Positions 60,461 through 64,000 of a DNA stretch of 64,000 nt are shown one piece after another. The first letter of the stretch is position 1; each line of letters begins with the position of its first letter. The notes under the pieces are model-generated. The model was not told where the DNA came from and did not search any database. It was given only the letters and a program-made list of their open reading frames with translations. The translations under genes and the position numbers were made by a program. The stretch spans positions 42,205,745 through 42,269,744 of the forward strand of contig CM058043.1 of assembly GCA_030169165.1 (NCBI GenBank), read 5' to 3'. Source of the stretch: Centaurea solstitialis. Lineage: Eukaryota > Streptophyta > Magnoliopsida > Asterales > Asteraceae.

Positions 60461-61061
60461 GGGAATACTTCTTCAAAATGTATTAAACTATCCCCAATAT
60501 ACTATTGTGTGTATCAACCTATAAATATTCGTTTTGTATGTACCAAACTTTATTTTTTAGCCTTTTGTGTGTATGATGACCTTCTCAACCGGTCATCGGC
60601 AGGCGGTTGGGACGGTGGTCGGAGGTGTTTGCGACATGATGACAGTTTTGGGTTATGTAATGTCGATTTTGGGTGGTTTTGGGTGGTCGATGGCGGTGGT
60701 GGTGGTGGTGACAATGGTAGAGGTGGACGACGGTGGATATCGGCGGTGATGGTGTGAAAGATGGTGGAGGTAGGTTGCGAAGGAGGTCAACGGTGGTAGT
60801 GGTGGTCAACGATTGTAGATGTGGGCAGCGATAGAGGTCGGCGGTGGAGGTCGGCGGTAGATATCGGCAGAGGTGGCTGGAGAAGAAGGTCGGAGGTGGC
60901 TAGAGAAGACCGCCGGAGTTACCGGCTAACCTGGTTACCGGTCTCTTTGAAACACAAAAGACTGAAAAATAAAGTTTGATACATACAAAAGGAATTTTTA
61001 TAGGTTGATACACACAATACTATATTGGGGATAGTTTTATACATTTTGAAGAAGTATTCCC
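60461..61061. mobile_element. MULE-like MITE nested in the hAT element, 601 bp
   Basis: Terminal repeats longer than 100 bp start GGGAATACTTCTTC and include TATTAAACTATCCCCAATAT and GTGTGTATCAACCTATAA, mirrored at 60970-61061. The flanks TTCTCGCAA (60452-60460) and TTCTTGCAA (61062-61070) agree at eight of nine bases, the 9-bp duplication of Mutator-like elements. The centre is G-rich (GGTGGTCGGAGGT-type repeats). Confidence 0.85.
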
Positions 61062-61148
61062 TTCTTGCAATCTCGTATTTTCGTTTCCTATTCGATTGTC
61101 GCAATCTCGTATTCTTGTTTCTCTCTTTCAATTTTCAATATTTGAAAA

Positions 61149-63355
61149 TGACCAAAAATTTATCAACATCACAATCTCATGGCATGCAAATAGAGAAAGT
61201 TCTCCCAAAGGACAGAAGAAAGGTCGCAGTTTGGGCAATTTTATTTTGGTGCTTCTTACCAATGGTTCCAAAAAAGCACAATGCAAATTGTGTGAAAATT
61301 TACTTACGACGGGAGGAAACTCAACCTTAACCCGGCACCTCGAAAAAGCATGCGGCGGGTTGAAGTCCGGAGGCGATTCAAGTCAAACCGTACTTGACAA
61401 TGAAGGTCAAATATGGACGTACGATGCTGCGTAGCAAAGAGAAATGACAACAAAATGTGTCGTTCAAATGGGGTTGCCGTTTGGAGCTTTCGACAATCCT
61501 CACATGACGAAGTTGATTCAAAAAACGCTCCAACCATGCTACAAACCAGTAAGTCGTCAAACCCTTAGACGAGATGCACTAAAAATGTGGAATGATGCTA
61601 GAAATGAAATGACCGATAAATTTTTTGGAATGTTAAACGAAATTCCTATAACTTGTGACTTATGGAGCGCACCAAGCGGAAGTCCCTATTCTTATATATG
61701 TTAACGGCACATTGGATTGATTCAACGTGGCAAGTATACAAACGTGTAATCGCGTTTGAACTGTTTAGTGTGCCACATTCGGGTGAACGTCAATTTCAAA
61801 TTATTGAAAAAAACTTGTGAACGTTATAATATATAATAAAATTTGTAGCATTTCGTTTGATAACGCTAGTAACAATAGTGCATGTATCGATAAACTAAAA
61901 TGTGCTTTAATCCCTAAGTTGGACGGTGTACTATTTCATACACGTTGTGTCGCACACATTATTAATTCATCTTCAAGACGGTTTAAAAAGTTGTGAAAAT
62001 ATTATAGATAAATTTAGAGTTATGTTACGTAGAATTTTTTTTCGCTAAGTAAAGGAACGAACGCGGCATATAGAAAATATTGTAGAGATTGTAACTTTCG
62101 AGCTTTGAGACCAAACTTTGATATCCCCGTTCGTTGGAATTCGACCTATTCTATGCTTGAAAATTTGATAAGACAAAAACAATATTTAAGTGCTTTTTAT
62201 AATAATCTTTACAAAGATAATAATATTACAACTTTTGATTGGATCGTGATCGAGGGATTATACGATATTTTGGGGTATTTTAAAATGCAACTACTTGGTT
62301 ATCCGGTGTTTATTATCCAACAAGTCCTCTTGTTTTAGGCCAATTGTTTATTTTGGTGGAGAAAATTTGAAAGTATGAGTACGATGCCACATGGGCACCC
62401 TTGATCGGTCCAATGAGGAAAAAAATGTTAAAATATTTTCGAATCATCCCCTCTACTTTTCTTTTTGCCACGGCGTTAAACCCATTTTTAAATGTAACTG
62501 ACGTTGAACATTTTGTAAAACGAATATGTCTAGCCCTTCGTTTGGATAAGTCTAAGAATACCCGTTTTTCAACCGAAATGATAAATATTTTTAACCTTCA
62601 GTTTCCGAATTATTTAATATATACAAAGTCCAACATAGGGAGAGCAACATACCCAATCATATTTTCCAGGTTATACTTCTACTTCTGCTTCTAGTAGTGG
62701 TCATTGCCAAAATCGGACAGAGTTAATGGCCGAAATTATGAATTCGTTGCATAGTGAGTTAAGTAAAAACCAGATTTGATTCGGATCTCGACGAATTAAA
62801 TATTTATTTACATACGTACAAGATTTCCGGTTTTACAAACAGTCACTAATTTTGAAGAACTTGATTTATTAGCATTTTGGAAAGAAAAATAACCTCAATT
62901 TCCGGTTTTGGCATCGATGGCCCGTGACATACTAAGTATCTAAGCTAGTACCGTGGCTTCGGAATATGTCTTTTCTCTTAGTGGCGGGACAATTTCCGAC
63001 CGTCGATCAAGATTAACGCCGGAGTCTGTGGAATGCTGCATTTGTTTGAAAGACTATATGGATGGTGCTGATAGAATTCAAGACCAAACGTCGCTCGAGA
63101 TGGAAATCATCACGGTGGAGAAAAATATTGAATAAAACGAGAATGAGCAAGGGCTAAGTTCGCCACCAACAACCGATACTGATGGGGGTTCAAATCATGG
63201 GTAAGAAACAGAAGTCGACACTAATGGTCTTGATAACACAATGGCTTTGACTCGATTTAAAAGTTCTCGAACACTTGCAACACATCAACCGTGGGAATCA
63301 AATCAGACTACTACAACAACGACGGCGATGATGACGAGTACGAGTAGTTGTATAT
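61149..63355 (+). pseudogene. hAT transposase (ZBED/RICESLEEPER type), broken
   Basis: Pieces in order: a BED zinc finger, AQCKLCENLLTTGGNSTLTR with HLEKAC (61274-61352); MGLPFGAFDNPHMTKLIQKT and EMTDKFFGMLNEIPITCDLW (61470-61680), the N-terminal part of the RNase H-like core; ISFDNASNNSACIDKLKCAL (61852-61911) and FDIPVRWNSTYSMLENLIRQ (62117-62176); and the C-terminal dimerisation domain, with FPVLASMARDIL, ASEYVFSLSGGTISDRRSRL and TPESVECCICLKDY (62900-63060). Frameshifts and stops occur between nearly every piece. An active protein would cut the element out through its terminal repeats; this copy cannot. Confidence 0.88.
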
Positions 63356-63625
63356 AATTATGTCAATTACTTGTATTTTTAAAATTATTAATATCGAGTT
63401 ATTTGATTTGGATGTATCTTAAATTACTATAATTATAATAAATGTATTTTTTGTAGTATATTTTAGAAAAAGAGAAAAAAAATTCTTCTAGGCCAGGGAC
63501 TAGGCCCGGTCTTCAAGGCCTAGGCTTTTTCTACATATAACAGGCTCGGGTATGACACCCAAGGCCAGGCCCGAGCCCGGTCAAAGCCCGGCCAGACCCA
63601 ATTTTTGCCCACCTCTAGTACCATA

Positions 63626-64000
63626 CCATATATGGAATCCCTTTTGTTGGTTCGTTGTACTTAGGGGTAACCAAAACCCGACCGACCTGAACAACCCGAC
63701 CGAACCCGAACTGAAAAAAACACAAAAATCTCCGAACTTGAACAACCTGAACCTGAGGAACCCGAAGCGAACTTAATATCGGATAAAAAGAGATCGGGTT
63801 GGGTGTTCATTTTCCACCCGAACCCGAAATCCGAAGTTTTTTTCCTTTTTATTTTCTCCACATATATATATATATATATATTTTTTAACCTAAACATTTG
63901 TCAATTTTAAGAAATTTATATCTTATATTTTAGTTTTAGGAACAAAATTAATCTTGTTTCTTGTTTTCATTACTTCTTTTTGAATTTTTAATGTTGTTTT
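63626..64000. other. Right edge of window
   Basis: After the hAT target site there is TTAGGGGTAACCAAAACCCG with ACCCGAAC repeats up to about 63840, the typical end of another hAT-type MITE, then a TA microsatellite (63861-63881) and AT-rich sequence. No gene. Confidence 0.5.

Larger units (their letters stand above)
60058..63617 (+). mobile_element. hAT transposon, 3.6 kb, decayed
   Basis: Exact 8-bp target duplication GTACCATA (60050-60057 and 63618-63625). Terminal inverted repeats are TAGAGATGGGCA and TGCCCACCTCTA (one mismatch), followed by GGCCC/GGGCC-rich subterminal sequence. It encloses a broken transposase gene (61149-63355) and a younger MULE-like MITE (60461-61061). Confidence 0.93.

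Noticed and set aside
60392..60757. 121-residue open frame with Gly/Val-rich end
   Set aside because: Spans the MULE-like MITE border and its G-rich interior; low complexity and no domain.

Overview
The window is nuclear DNA of a flowering plant. The genes are interrupted by introns with GT..AG splice sites. A plastid-targeted fibrillin gene, a nuclear copy of a plastid gene and every common class of plant transposable element are present. The intergenic DNA is AT-rich, and a run of 100 Ns marks an assembly gap. The gene families point to a eudicot. An asterid such as a composite is my guess from the overall style of the repeats; nothing in the sequence proves it.

Layout. (1) 251-5769, minus: the 5' six exons of a DUF639 gene that runs off the left edge; its introns are packed with hairpin-forming elements. 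(2) 7909-10026: a non-autonomous Helitron in a gene-free stretch. (3) 13518-15877, plus: a complete six-exon FBN3/PAP4-type fibrillin gene. (4) 16621-18400: the assembly gap, a dyad-symmetric satellite block and several MITEs. (5) 18475-33297: an old, truncated Ty1/copia element. It is interrupted in gag by a 1.2-kb retroposon (16-bp target duplication) and after the protease by a complete 10.1-kb Ty3/gypsy element (21227-31362) with near-identical 754-bp LTRs and an ATATC target duplication. The gypsy element has the two RNase H domains of the Tat lineage and carries an intact four-exon gene on the opposite strand between integrase and the 3' LTR. (6) 34094-36245, minus: a decayed ankyrin-repeat (ACD6/ITN1-like) pseudogene. 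(7) 36260-45490: gene-poor repeats, including a solo LTR. (8) 45494-52374, minus: a complete five-exon DUF7036 gene with MITEs in its introns. (9) 53517-53825: a nuclear plastid insertion of the start of atpB. (10) 55735-59220: a long foldback element carrying three later insertions, each with its own target duplication. (11) 60058-63617: a decayed hAT element with 8-bp target duplications and a MULE-like MITE nested inside.

Only three host genes look functional: DUF639 (partial here), FBN3 and DUF7036. They are separate single genes, not a cluster. The rest is a layered record of transposition whose order of events can be read from target duplications. The item closest to an unusual system is the spliced antisense gene inside a recently inserted gypsy element. 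No bacterial-type system, CRISPR array, rRNA gene or convincing tRNA gene was seen.
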